Part shown: in pieces, positions 44,786-52,926 of the stretch
Layout of the letters: the number at the start of each line of letters is the position of its first letter
Numbering within the stretch: the first letter of the stretch is position 1
Position numbers and translations under genes: made by a program
NCBI RefSeq assembly: GCF_029543155.1
Contig: NZ_JARQXA010000001.1
Coordinates: 682,001-746,000, forward strand
Reading direction: 5' to 3'
Length of the DNA stretch: 64,000 nucleotides
Source of the DNA: Sphingomonas sp. HITSZ_GF
GTDB lineage: Bacteria; Pseudomonadota; Alphaproteobacteria; Sphingomonadales; Sphingomonadaceae
The notes under the pieces: generated by a model
What the model saw: the letters and a program-made list of their open reading frames with translations, nothing else
The model's database searches: none
Told to the model about the DNA's origin: nothing

Positions 44786-46150
44786 GTGACTGCTGAAATC
44801 GCATTGCTGAATAAGCTTGCCGTCACATTAGCGGCTGACAGTGCTGTGACCATTGGTGGCGGAGCAGGTACCAAAATATACAACTCAGCGGATAAGATAT
44901 TCGAGGGAACAAATTACGATCCTATCGGTATCATGGTCTATAATAGCCCAGAGCTAAGCGGGGTCCCCGTCGAGTCGATCGTAAAAATGTTTCGTGATCG
45001 AGTATGTGTATCACATTACGCGACGGTATTCGATTTTTCTGAAGCTTTTCTGAAGCATCTTGAGGAGATAGAAACGCCAGATGTAACCATTAATTCTAAC
45101 ATTAGATCACTTATCGCGGCAAAATTGATCGGTCTTCGTGGCGCTATCCAAGCTATCACAGACGAGTTTTTTAGGACGCTCTCTTCCGCAGAAAATCCGA
45201 CGGTTGAGGGCGCGCTTGAAGCTCTTGAGGAGAGTATAATTTCCTATTTGGATAGCGAACTAGGCAGAGTGTCCAGCTTACCTGCTCGCGAATGGTCTGA
45301 CGGTATTACCAAGGACGATGTAATAGAAGCGCACGGCGATTCTATAAGTGAATTCATAGATGCAGTTTTTGAAGATGATCCTCCTTCTGTCGAACGAAAA
45401 GTACGGCTGGTTGATATACTTTCTTGGTCTCTATTGAGGGAGTTTCAGAAATCCGAACTTACTGGTCTGGTTTTTGCAGGGTTTGGGCAGAATGAGATAT
45501 TTCCGTCCCTAGCGGCATATGAAATTTATGGCACAATCGCAGGAAGGCTGAAGTTCGTTGAAACTGCACATTTCGACGTGGATCGGAAGTTAGTTCCGGA
45601 TGCCGTGGTCATACCATTTGCTCAGAAGGAGATGGTTGATCGATTTATGTATGGGCTAGACAGTGAGTTTTTAGAGGTCTGTCACACCTATTTCTCCGGC
45701 GCACTCGGGAAACTGAAGGACAACCTTGATGAGCTCCTGGCTGGAGATGAGACTGGTGTCAGTGACGCAGTCCATCCTGCAGTTGACGCGATTCTTGGGG
45801 AATTTCAGAGCGAGGTCGTCCCAGGGCATCTAAATAGACTGCAGAAGGAATTTTCGGACATGGTGCGATCCATGCCGAAGCAGGAGCTTGCGGCTCTATC
45901 CGAAAGCTTGGTTCACATTACATCTCTAAAGCGAAAGTTTTCTACGGCTGCCGAGTCGGTGGGTGGCCCGATCGATGTCGCAATGATAACTCGCGCGGAG
46001 GGATTCGTGTGGGTGAAGCGGAAACACTATTTCGACCCCGCGCTTAACCCTCGGTACTTTTTTAGACATTATGGTCACGGCATTGAGAAAAGGCCTGTTG
46101 GCATCCCTGATGCCGACGCGATCACTGGGAGCGAAGCGCATGGCGCATAG
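44786..46150 (+). CDS. Proteasome-like N-terminal-nucleophile hydrolase candidate
   Basis: 454-residue protein in an AT-rich islet. The start GTG is followed directly by Thr, and with Met removed the sequence TAEIALLNKLAVTLAADSAV places Thr at 1 and Asp at 17, and a later K-I-F at 36-38 matches the Lys33 region of proteasome beta and HslV subunits. The two-layer start (strand, turn, strand AADS) also fits. The remaining 400 residues are mostly acidic helices without a motif I know, ending WVKRKHYFDP. Strong GGGGAGGGG lies about seven bases before the start. It is followed by a 50-residue partner gene that overlaps it. A peptidase or amidase role is inference; no relative was identified by name. 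Confidence 0.65.
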   Translation: MTAEIALLNKLAVTLAADSAVTIGGGAGTKIYNSADKIFEGTNYDPIGIMVYNSPELSGVPVESIVKMFRDRVCVSHYATVFDFSEAFLKHLEEIETPDVTINSNIRSLIAAKLIGLRGAIQAITDEFFRTLSSAENPTVEGALEALEESIISYLDSELGRVSSLPAREWSDGITKDDVIEAHGDSISEFIDAVFEDDPPSVERKVRLVDILSWSLLREFQKSELTGLVFAGFGQNEIFPSLAAYEIYGTIAGRLKFVETAHFDVDRKLVPDAVVIPFAQKEMVDRFMYGLDSEFLEVCHTYFSGALGKLKDNLDELLAGDETGVSDAVHPAVDAILGEFQSEVVPGHLNRLQKEFSDMVRSMPKQELAALSESLVHITSLKRKFSTAAESVGGPIDVAMITRAEGFVWVKRKHYFDPALNPRYFFRHYGHGIEKRPVGIPDADAITGSEAHGA

Positions 46151-46292
46151 CGTATTCGACCGGAATCCTACGCAGCAGACGCCGAAATTTCATCGTCCGG
46201 ATACCGCCCGAGAGGCTGCACAGAAAAGCGTCGATCGCGTATCGCATTCTTTGGATAGAATTTTCGACGATGCGAGGAAGGCTGCAAAGTAA
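46140..46292 (+). CDS. 50-residue charged protein, partner of the islet gene
   Basis: Small hydrophilic protein, start MAHSVFDRNPTQQTPKFHR and a C-terminal amphipathic helix DRVSHSLDRIFDDARKAAK. The ATG at 46140 has GGGAG upstream and overlaps the large gene by 11 bases, which implies coupled expression. It shares the AT-rich composition. It resembles no family I know; it might be an adaptor, inhibitor or substrate of the large protein. Confidence 0.6.
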   Translation: MAHSVFDRNPTQQTPKFHRPDTAREAAQKSVDRVSHSLDRIFDDARKAAK

Positions 46293-46315
46293 CTTGTGGT
46301 GAGTTGGGATGGGGC

Positions 46316-47485
46316 TCAATCTCCATACCCAATCCGCACCAACCCCGCCGCCTCAGCCGCCACCCGCCGCGCCGCATCGGTATCCCCCGCCGTCGCCAGC
46401 GCCACCCCCATCCGCCGATAGGGCCGCGAATTCGGCTTGCCGAAGATCCGCAAATCCACGTCGCCGCCCGGCACCACCAGCGCCTCGGCCAGCCCGTCGT
46501 AGGACAGCGTCTCCGACGCCTGATCCGCCAGGATCACCGCGCTCGCCGACGGCCCCCGCAAGGCAATCGACGGGATCGGCAGGCCCATCACCGCGCGGGC
46601 ATGCAGGTCGAACTCGCTGAGGTTCTGCGAGATCAAAGTGACCATGCCGGTGTCGTGCGGGCGCGGCGAGAGTTCGGAGAAGATCACCTCTTCGCCCTTC
46701 ACGAAGAACTCCACGCCGAAGATGCCGTAGCCGCCCAGATCATCGACCACCTTGCGTGCCATCTCCTGCGCGTCGGCGATCGCCTGGGCCGACATCGCGG
46801 CGGGCTGCCAGCTCTCCTGATAGTCGCCGCGCTCCTGGCGGTGGCCAATCGGCGGGCAGAACAGCACGCCGTCGCGGGTGCGGATCGTCAGCAGGGTGAT
46901 CTCATAGTCGAAGGCGACGAATTCCTCGACGATCACGCGCTTGCGGTCGCCGCGCATATTGGCGACGGCATAGTCCCAGGCGGCCTCGAGCTGGTCCGCC
47001 GCGCGCACCGTGCTCTGGCCCTTGCCCGAGGAGGACATGACCGGCTTGATCACGCAGGGCAGCCCGGTGTGTTCGGCGCCCGCCAGCACCTCCTCCAGGC
47101 TCTCGGCGTACCGGTACCGAGACGTGCGCAGCCCCAGTTCGACGGCGGCGACTTCACGGATGCCGTCGCGGTTCATCGTCATCTGGGTGGCGCGGGCCGA
47201 GGGGACGATGGTGAAGCCTTCGGCCTCCAGCTCGGCCAGCACTTCGGTGCGGATCGCCTCGACTTCGGGCACGACATAGTCCGGCCTATGCTTTTCCACC
47301 GCGGCGCGCAGCAGTTCGCCGTCGAGCATCGAGAAGACTTCGAAGCCGTCGGCCACCTGCATGGCGGGCGCGCCTTCATAGGCGTCGCACGCGATCACGT
47401 AAGCGCCCAGCCGCTTGGCCGAGATCACGAACTCGCGGCCGAGTTCGCCCGAGCCGAGAAGCAGGATCTTCGCCGTGAACGCCAT
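46316..47485 (-). CDS. purT: Formate-dependent phosphoribosylglycinamide formyltransferase
   Basis: 389-residue ATP-grasp enzyme that formylates GAR in purine synthesis with formate instead of formyl-tetrahydrofolate. It shows ILLLGSGELGREFVISAKRLG at the start, PCVIKPVMSSSGKGQS (ATP-grasp lid), EEFVAFDYEITLLTIR and the metal-binding FGVEFFVKGEEVIFSELSPRPHDTG. Length typical. Convergent with the AT-rich islet, which marks the right edge of that insertion. Confidence 0.94.
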   Translation of the reverse strand: MAFTAKILLLGSGELGREFVISAKRLGAYVIACDAYEGAPAMQVADGFEVFSMLDGELLRAAVEKHRPDYVVPEVEAIRTEVLAELEAEGFTIVPSARATQMTMNRDGIREVAAVELGLRTSRYRYAESLEEVLAGAEHTGLPCVIKPVMSSSGKGQSTVRAADQLEAAWDYAVANMRGDRKRVIVEEFVAFDYEITLLTIRTRDGVLFCPPIGHRQERGDYQESWQPAAMSAQAIADAQEMARKVVDDLGGYGIFGVEFFVKGEEVIFSELSPRPHDTGMVTLISQNLSEFDLHARAVMGLPIPSIALRGPSASAVILADQASETLSYDGLAEALVVPGGDVDLRIFGKPNSRPYRRMGVALATAGDTDAARRVAAEAAGLVRIGYGD

Positions 47486-47554
47486 GTGCTTGCCTTCCTG
47501 ATTGGTTGGCGCGGCTGTGGCGGGATGGCGTCCGCTTGTCCATTCCCCAACTTC

Positions 47555-47684
47555 ATTCCTCTCCCGGAGGGAGAGGGGGACCGCCGGCGAAGCCGGTGGT
47601 GGAGAGGGAACGCCACAGGCGATATCGCTCGCTGCAAGCCCCCTCCACCAGCTTCGCTGGTCCCCCTCCCCCTACGGGGGAGGA
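47555..47684. repeat. REPIN-like composite element, CCTCTCCC family
   Basis: Outer inverted arms CCTCTCCCGGAGGGAGAGG and CCCCCTCCCCCTACGGGGGAGG, inner arms CCGGCGAAGCCGGTGGTGGAG and CTCCACCAGCTTCGCTGG. It fills most of the 373-base gap between purT and rsmB. The rest of the gap holds a perfect 7-bp palindrome pair CTCTGCT/AGCAGAG (47737-47752) and no other sign of a gene. Confidence 0.7.
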
Positions 47685-47858
47685 TTTTCAGATCAGCGCG
47701 CGCCGCCGCAAGATTTCGCTACCAATGTAGGATTTCCTCTGCTTGAGCAGAGCGATGCCGTGCGCGCCGAAAAACTGCCCGCTTGCCCTCCGCGCCAGGC
47801 TCCGCAGCGCAAAGTGGAATGATTTGTCGCGACTCCCTTCACTTTGGAGCCCGGGTCA

Positions 47859-49043
47859 ATGAATCCCGCGGCCCGCCTCCAGGCAGCGATCGACCTGCTC
47901 GACAGGATCACTGCGGCCGCGCGCGATCAGGGCGGATCGGCGGATACGATCATCGCCAGATGGTTCGCCGAGCGCCGCTATGCGGGCTCGAAGGACCGCC
48001 GCGCGATCCGCGAGCTGGTCTATGACGCGATCCGCATGCTCGGCGAGCGGCCGGAGAGCGGCCGCGCCGCGATGCTGGCGCTGGTGGCGCGGCGGCCCGA
48101 GCTGGCGGCGCTGTTCGATGGCTCGCCCTATGGCCCCGCGCCGATCGAGCCCGGCGAGCCTGTGGCCGATGCCGGCGTGCTGCCGGCCTGGCTGGCCGAT
48201 GCCTTTGCCGCCTCCGGCCTCGATGCCGAGGAGCAGGCCGCGCTGCTCGAGCGCGCGCCGCTCGATATCCGGGTCAACACGCTCAAGGCCGATCCCGCGG
48301 TGATCCAGGCGGAGATTTCCGGCTCGGTGCCGCTGCCCTGCCTGCCGGCCGGGCTCCGCGCGCCTTCGGACACGCCGATCGAGCAGCTGCCCGCCTACAA
48401 GGACGGCCAGCTCGAGGTGCAGGATGCCGGCAGCCAGTTCGTCAGCCTCGCGGCGGGTGTCGAGCGTGGGCAGCATGTGGTCGACCTGTGTGCGGGCGGC
48501 GGCGGCAAGACGCTGGCGCTGGCTGCCGCCATGGCCAATCACGGCTCGATCCTCGCCTGCGACATCGATCGCCCCCGGCTATCGCGGCTGATGCCGCGGG
48601 CGGAGCGAGCGGGGGTCTCGATCGTCGAGACACGCCTGCTCAATCCGAACCAGGAAGCGGGCATGCTCGCCGATCAGGTCGGCCGCGCCGATGTGGTGCT
48701 GATCGATGCGCCCTGCTCGGGCACCGGCACCTGGCGGCGCAACCCCGAAGCGCGCTGGCGGCTCACCCCGCAGCGCCTGGAGCGTTATGTCGCGACGCAG
48801 AAGGCGCTGCTCGATATCGCCGCCGATCTCGTCCGCCCCGGCGGTTCGCTCGTTCATGTCGTCTGTTCGCTCCTCGATGCCGAGGGGGCAGGGCAGGCGC
48901 AGGACTTTCTCGATCGCCATCCCGGCTGGATCGCCGAGCCGCTGTCGCTCGGTGCCGGTACGCCGCGCGGGCCGGGCCTGCGCTTCACCCCGCTCGGGGA
49001 CTCGACCGACGGCTTTTTTGTCGCGAGGATGCGCCGGCCATGA
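47859..49043 (+). CDS. RsmB/NOP-family rRNA cytosine-5 methyltransferase
   Basis: 394-residue SAM-dependent enzyme. The SAM-binding motif [26 protein letters not shown], and [15 protein letters not shown] with the releasing cysteine are near residues 212-230 and 285-300; the nucleophile motif is [10 protein letters not shown]. The N-terminal 150 residues are helical, as in the NusB-like domain of RsmB. Probably modifies 16S rRNA. ATG at 47859. It overlaps the next gene only if its far start is used. Confidence 0.88.
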   Translation: MNPAARLQAAIDLLDRITAAARDQGGSADTIIARWFAERRYAGSKDRRAIRELVYDAIRMLGERPESGRAAMLALVARRPELAALFDGSPYGPAPIEPGEPVADAGVLPAWLADAFAASGLDAEEQAALLERAPLDIRVNTLKADPAVIQAEISGSVPLPCLPAGLRAPSDTPIEQLPAYKDGQLEVQDAGSQFVSLAAGVERGQHVVDLCAGGGGKTLALAAAMANHGSILACDIDRPRLSRLMPRAERAGVSIVETRLLNPNQEAGMLADQVGRADVVLIDAPCSGTGTWRRNPEARWRLTPQRLERYVATQKALLDIAADLVRPGGSLVHVVCSLLDAEGAGQAQDFLDRHPGWIAEPLSLGAGTPRGPGLRFTPLGDSTDGFFVARMRRP

Positions 49044-49072
49044 TAGCGACGGGGCAGATTTCGGAGAATGTG

Positions 49073-49591
49073 ATGCGTTTCACTGCGATTGGGGCGGCCG
49101 GTGCGCTGATGCTGCTCTCGGTTTCGACGTCGCTGATGGCACAGCGGGCAGACAATCAGATCGATCCCCGCTCGGTGGAGCTGGTCAGGCAGGGCCGCGC
49201 GGCGCTCGCTGCCGGCAATGTCCCTGGTGCCGGCGACCTCCTGGAAAGCGCGCTCGCCGTCGATCCGCGCAATCGTGATGCCTTCATCACCCTCGCCGAG
49301 ATGGCCCGCAGCGCCGGCCTGCCCGGCAAGGCGATCCGCCTCTACCGCGAGGCGCTGAGCCTCGAGCCCAACGACACCGCCGCGCTGCGCGGCCAGGGCG
49401 AGGCGATGGTCGCCAAGGGCGCGATGGAGCGGGCCAAGGAAAACCTCGCCAAGATCGAGAAGCTGTGCGCCAAGGCCTGTGGCGACGCGACCCAGCTCTC
49501 CGCCGTGATCGCGAAGGGGCCGCCGGTTACCACCGCCCAGGCCGATCCGGCCCCGAGCGCCACGCCGACGCCGGCAGTGAAGCCGAACTGA
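49073..49591 (+). CDS. Small exported TPR protein
   Basis: 172 residues with a signal peptide ([24 protein letters not shown]), a TPR pair ([54 protein letters not shown]), two cysteines (KLCAKACGD) and a proline-rich tail. The start at 49073 has GGAG six bases upstream; ATG at 49040, which overlaps rsmB as ATGA, would add 11 residues before the signal. Role not known. Confidence 0.78.
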   Translation: MRFTAIGAAGALMLLSVSTSLMAQRADNQIDPRSVELVRQGRAALAAGNVPGAGDLLESALAVDPRNRDAFITLAEMARSAGLPGKAIRLYREALSLEPNDTAALRGQGEAMVAKGAMERAKENLAKIEKLCAKACGDATQLSAVIAKGPPVTTAQADPAPSATPTPAVKPN

Positions 49592-49637
49592 GCCTGTTTG
49601 CGACACGCTTTTGGCGTGTACTTCGTGTACTTTGCGC

Positions 49638-50453
49638 TTAGCCCAGCGCCCGGGCGAGCGCGACGAACTCGGCGACGGTCACCGTCTCGGCGCGGCGGCT
49701 GGAGTCGATACCCAGGGTCTCCATTGCCGCGAGCGCGCCGGGCACGCCCTTCAGGCTCTGGCGCAGCATCTTGCGGCGCTGGCCGAATGCAGCGGCGGTG
49801 AGCGTCTCCAGCGTCTTGAGGCGAACGCCCTCGGGCGGCTCGGCCGGGACGATATGCACCACCGCCGACATCACCTTGGGCGGCGGGGTGAAGGCCGAAC
49901 GGTGGACGTTCATCGCGATCTTCGGCGTGGATCGCCATTGGGAAAGGACGGCGAGGCGACCGTAATGCTCGGTGCCCGGCGCGGCGACGATCCGCTCGGC
50001 GACTTCCTTCTGGAACATCAGCGTCAGGCTGGCCCACCAGGGCTGCCATTCCGCCGAGAGCCAGCCGACGAGCAGTGCGGTGCCGACATTGTAGGGCAGG
50101 TTGGCGACGACGTGCGGCTTGCCGTCGAACAGCGCCGGGGCGTCGACCTCGAGGGCGTCACCCTCGATGACGCGGAGCTTGCCGGGGAAAAAGGTGCCAA
50201 GTTCTTCCAGCGCCGGGATGCAGCGCCGGTCGCGCTCCACCGCAGTGACGCTGGCGCCGCCCTCCAGCAGTGCGCGGGTCAGGCCGCCGGGGCCGGGGCC
50301 GACCTCGAACACCTCGGCGCCGTCGAGCTTGCCCGGCACCTTGGCGATGCGGGCGAGCAGCTGGTGGTCGAACAGGAAATTCTGCCCCAGCGCCTTGCTC
50401 GCGCTGAGACCATATTTGCTGATGACTTCCCGGAGAGGCGGCAGGCTGGTCAC
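49638..50453 (-). CDS. rsmA: 16S rRNA adenine dimethyltransferase
   Basis: 271-residue enzyme (KsgA) that dimethylates two adenosines in the 16S 3'-terminal loop. LGQNFLFD at 22-29, [27 protein letters not shown], and the NLPYN target-adenine motif are all present. Length normal. It ends the lptD-surA-pdxA-rsmA order and overlaps pdxA by four bases, the arrangement known from E. coli and most Proteobacteria. Confidence 0.96.
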   Translation of the reverse strand: MTSLPPLREVISKYGLSASKALGQNFLFDHQLLARIAKVPGKLDGAEVFEVGPGPGGLTRALLEGGASVTAVERDRRCIPALEELGTFFPGKLRVIEGDALEVDAPALFDGKPHVVANLPYNVGTALLVGWLSAEWQPWWASLTLMFQKEVAERIVAAPGTEHYGRLAVLSQWRSTPKIAMNVHRSAFTPPPKVMSAVVHIVPAEPPEGVRLKTLETLTAAAFGQRRKMLRQSLKGVPGALAAMETLGIDSSRRAETVTVAEFVALARALG

Positions 50454-51445
50454 GCCGCCCCTTCGGCCCGGCGCAGCGCGGCGCTGGCGGCCATCTTGAT
50501 CGCCGCGATCATCGCGCCGGGATTGGCCTCGTCCTTACCGGCGATGCCGAAGGCAGTGCCGTGGTCGGGCGAGGTGCGGACGATGGGCAGGCCAAGGGTG
50601 ATGTTCACGCCCTCGTCGAAATGCAGCGTCTTGATCGGGATCAGCGCCTGATCGTGCGTGGGGCAGAGCGCGGCGTCATAGCCGGCGCGGGCACGGGGGT
50701 GGAACATCGCATCGGCGGCGAAGGGGCCGATTGCGTCGATCCCTTCCTCGCGCAGGATGGCGATGGCGGGGCGGAGCACGTCGATTTCCTCCCGCCCGAT
50801 CTCGCCGCTTTCGCCGGCATGCGGGTTCAGGCCGGCAAAGGCGAGGCGTGGCCGCTCGATGCCGAAGTTGCGCAGCAGCCCGCGGGCTGTCACCCGCGCC
50901 TTAGCGAGCACCAGCTCGATCGTGAGCAGCTGGGGCACCTTGGCCAGCGGCTCGTGCACAGTGATCGGCACCACGCGGAGCGTGGGCCCGGCGAGCATCA
51001 TCACGGCATTGTCGGCCGAGATGCCGCAGCGCTCGGCGACGAATTCGGTCTGGCCGGGATGGGTGAAGCCGATCTTGTAGAGCTGGACCTTGGAGACCGG
51101 CCCGGTCACCACGCCCCCCGCTGCGCCGGCATTGGACAAGCCCACTGCCAGTTCGAGCGACTGGAGCGCGGCCTTGGCGCTGGCTTCGTCCGAACTGCCC
51201 GGCGTCACCGCGCAGGTGTCACCCACAGCAAGCACCGGCAGGGCCGTGTCGAAAACCCCTGCCGCCTCGTCGGGGTTGGTGATCCGGGCGATCGGACCGT
51301 CCCACACCTTCGTCACCGCATCGGGGCAGCCGACGGCGAAGAAGGGCGCGAGCGAATGGAGCTCGCGCGCCTTCCAGGCCTTGGCGGTGATCTCGGGGCC
51401 GACTCCGGCCGAATCGCCCATCGATATGGCGAGCGGCCGGATCAC
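50450..51445 (-). CDS. pdxA: 4-hydroxythreonine-4-phosphate dehydrogenase
   Basis: 331-residue NAD(P)-dependent enzyme of pyridoxal-phosphate synthesis. Start [19 protein letters not shown], metal-binding His in [16 protein letters not shown] and in [12 protein letters not shown], and the final [18 protein letters not shown] are typical. It lies one base from surA and overlaps rsmA. Cytoplasmic. Confidence 0.95.
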   Translation of the reverse strand: MIRPLAISMGDSAGVGPEITAKAWKARELHSLAPFFAVGCPDAVTKVWDGPIARITNPDEAAGVFDTALPVLAVGDTCAVTPGSSDEASAKAALQSLELAVGLSNAGAAGGVVTGPVSKVQLYKIGFTHPGQTEFVAERCGISADNAVMMLAGPTLRVVPITVHEPLAKVPQLLTIELVLAKARVTARGLLRNFGIERPRLAFAGLNPHAGESGEIGREEIDVLRPAIAILREEGIDAIGPFAADAMFHPRARAGYDAALCPTHDQALIPIKTLHFDEGVNITLGLPIVRTSPDHGTAFGIAGKDEANPGAMIAAIKMAASAALRRAEGAA

Positions 51446-51446
51446 C

Positions 51447-52832
51447 TCAGCGATATTCGATCAGCGCGTCGCGCCGGATGTCGCGGAGCATGCGGTTGGC
51501 GCGCAGATTGACGCGCTGGTCCTCGAGGCCTTCCTTCACCTGGTCCAGCGACGGCAGGTTGGCGGCAGGCGGATCGTCGCGGCCGCAGACCACGAGCACG
51601 CGCACGCCTTCCTCGATCGTGCCGAAGGGCTGGGTAACCTGACCGACCTGGAGCGGCAGGATGATCTGCTGCAGCGCGTTCGGCAGCTCGCCGATCACGA
51701 TGCCGTCCTTCTCCACCATTTCGGCATTCTGCGCGGCGGCGACATTGGCCGCGTCGCCGCAGCCCTTGATTGCCTGGGTCGCCTGGGCGAACGAGCCTGC
51801 GCGGGCCTGCGCCTGCGCCTCGGTCGTGCCCTTGGGGAAGGTGATCGTGATCTGGCGCAGCGAGAGCTTGGCCAGCTTCGGGTCGGCCATGCCGACCTTG
51901 CGCTTGTCGGCGAGATAGACGATCGAGAAGCCGGTCGCGAGCGGGATGGGGCCGGCGACCTGGCCGGGCTGCATCTCTTCCACTGCCTTGGCCATCTCGT
52001 CGGGCAGGATGCCCGGAGCCAGGCGCACCCAGCCGAGATCACCGCCGCGACCCTTGGTCGAGCTCTCCGAATAGGTCTTGGCGAGATAGTCGAACGGCGC
52101 GCCTTCCTTCATCTGCTGGATGATGCGCTGCATGCCGGCATAGACTTCCTGCTTCCGGTCATCCGTGGCGTTCAGATAGATCTCATAGACGTGATATTCG
52201 TCGCTGCCCTGGGCGGCCTTGAGGCGATCGATGACCGACTTCGCTTCCTCGTCGCTCACATTGATGTCGACCTTGCGACGCAGCACGCGGCTCCAGGCGA
52301 TTTCGCCTTCGATCTGCTTGCGCATCGTGCGCTCCGAGGCGCCGGCCTGGCGCAGGAAGGCGCGAAGCTGCTCCGGTGTCTTCTGCAGGCGGCGGGCGAC
52401 CGCGCCGAAGCTGCCGTCGATCTCCTTGGCATCGACGGTGATCTCGTTGGCCTTGGCCTCCTGGATCTGCAGCGTCTCGTCGATCAGCTGGCGCAGGATC
52501 ATCATGCGATACTGATCGCGCTCTTCCGGCTTCAGGTTGAGCTTGTTCAGAGCGATGATCAGGTTGAGCCGCTGATCGACATCGGTGCCGGTGAGCACCG
52601 TGTCGTTCACGATCGCGGTGGGCTTGCGGATATTGGGATCGGCCTTGCCGAAGATCTTCAGATCCGCGGGCAGATCGAGCTGGGCGGCGAGGGCCGCGGT
52701 GGGATCCTGCTGCGCGGGCGCGGCCGGTTCGGAGACGGTCTGCGCCATCGCGCCCGACGCCAGGCTGGAGATCGCGAGCGCGAGAATGGACAAGCGGCCT
52801 GCGCGGATCGCCTTGGTAACACCAATGTTCAC
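51447..52832 (-). CDS. surA: Periplasmic chaperone/peptidyl-prolyl isomerase
   Basis: 461-residue SurA-like factor that escorts outer-membrane proteins, in particular LptD, to the Bam machinery. Signal peptide (RLSILALAISSLASGAMAQ), an N-terminal chaperone helix region (IVNDTVLTGTDVDQRLNLII) and at least one parvulin domain (LAKTYSESSTKGRGGDLGWVR). GTG at 52832 starts just before the signal peptide; ATG at 52871 or 52880 is an alternative with no better ribosome site. Encoded next to lptD, as expected. Confidence 0.9.
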   Translation of the reverse strand: MNIGVTKAIRAGRLSILALAISSLASGAMAQTVSEPAAPAQQDPTAALAAQLDLPADLKIFGKADPNIRKPTAIVNDTVLTGTDVDQRLNLIIALNKLNLKPEERDQYRMMILRQLIDETLQIQEAKANEITVDAKEIDGSFGAVARRLQKTPEQLRAFLRQAGASERTMRKQIEGEIAWSRVLRRKVDINVSDEEAKSVIDRLKAAQGSDEYHVYEIYLNATDDRKQEVYAGMQRIIQQMKEGAPFDYLAKTYSESSTKGRGGDLGWVRLAPGILPDEMAKAVEEMQPGQVAGPIPLATGFSIVYLADKRKVGMADPKLAKLSLRQITITFPKGTTEAQAQARAGSFAQATQAIKGCGDAANVAAAQNAEMVEKDGIVIGELPNALQQIILPLQVGQVTQPFGTIEEGVRVLVVCGRDDPPAANLPSLDQVKEGLEDQRVNLRANRMLRDIRRDALIEYR

Positions 52833-52926
52833 GTGATTCCGTACCCTCAAATCTGCCGGAAAATGGCGCATAATCGCCAATTGTGCCTGAACTTAGGCTT
52901 ACCGGTGGTTCCCCTCGGCGGAAAGC

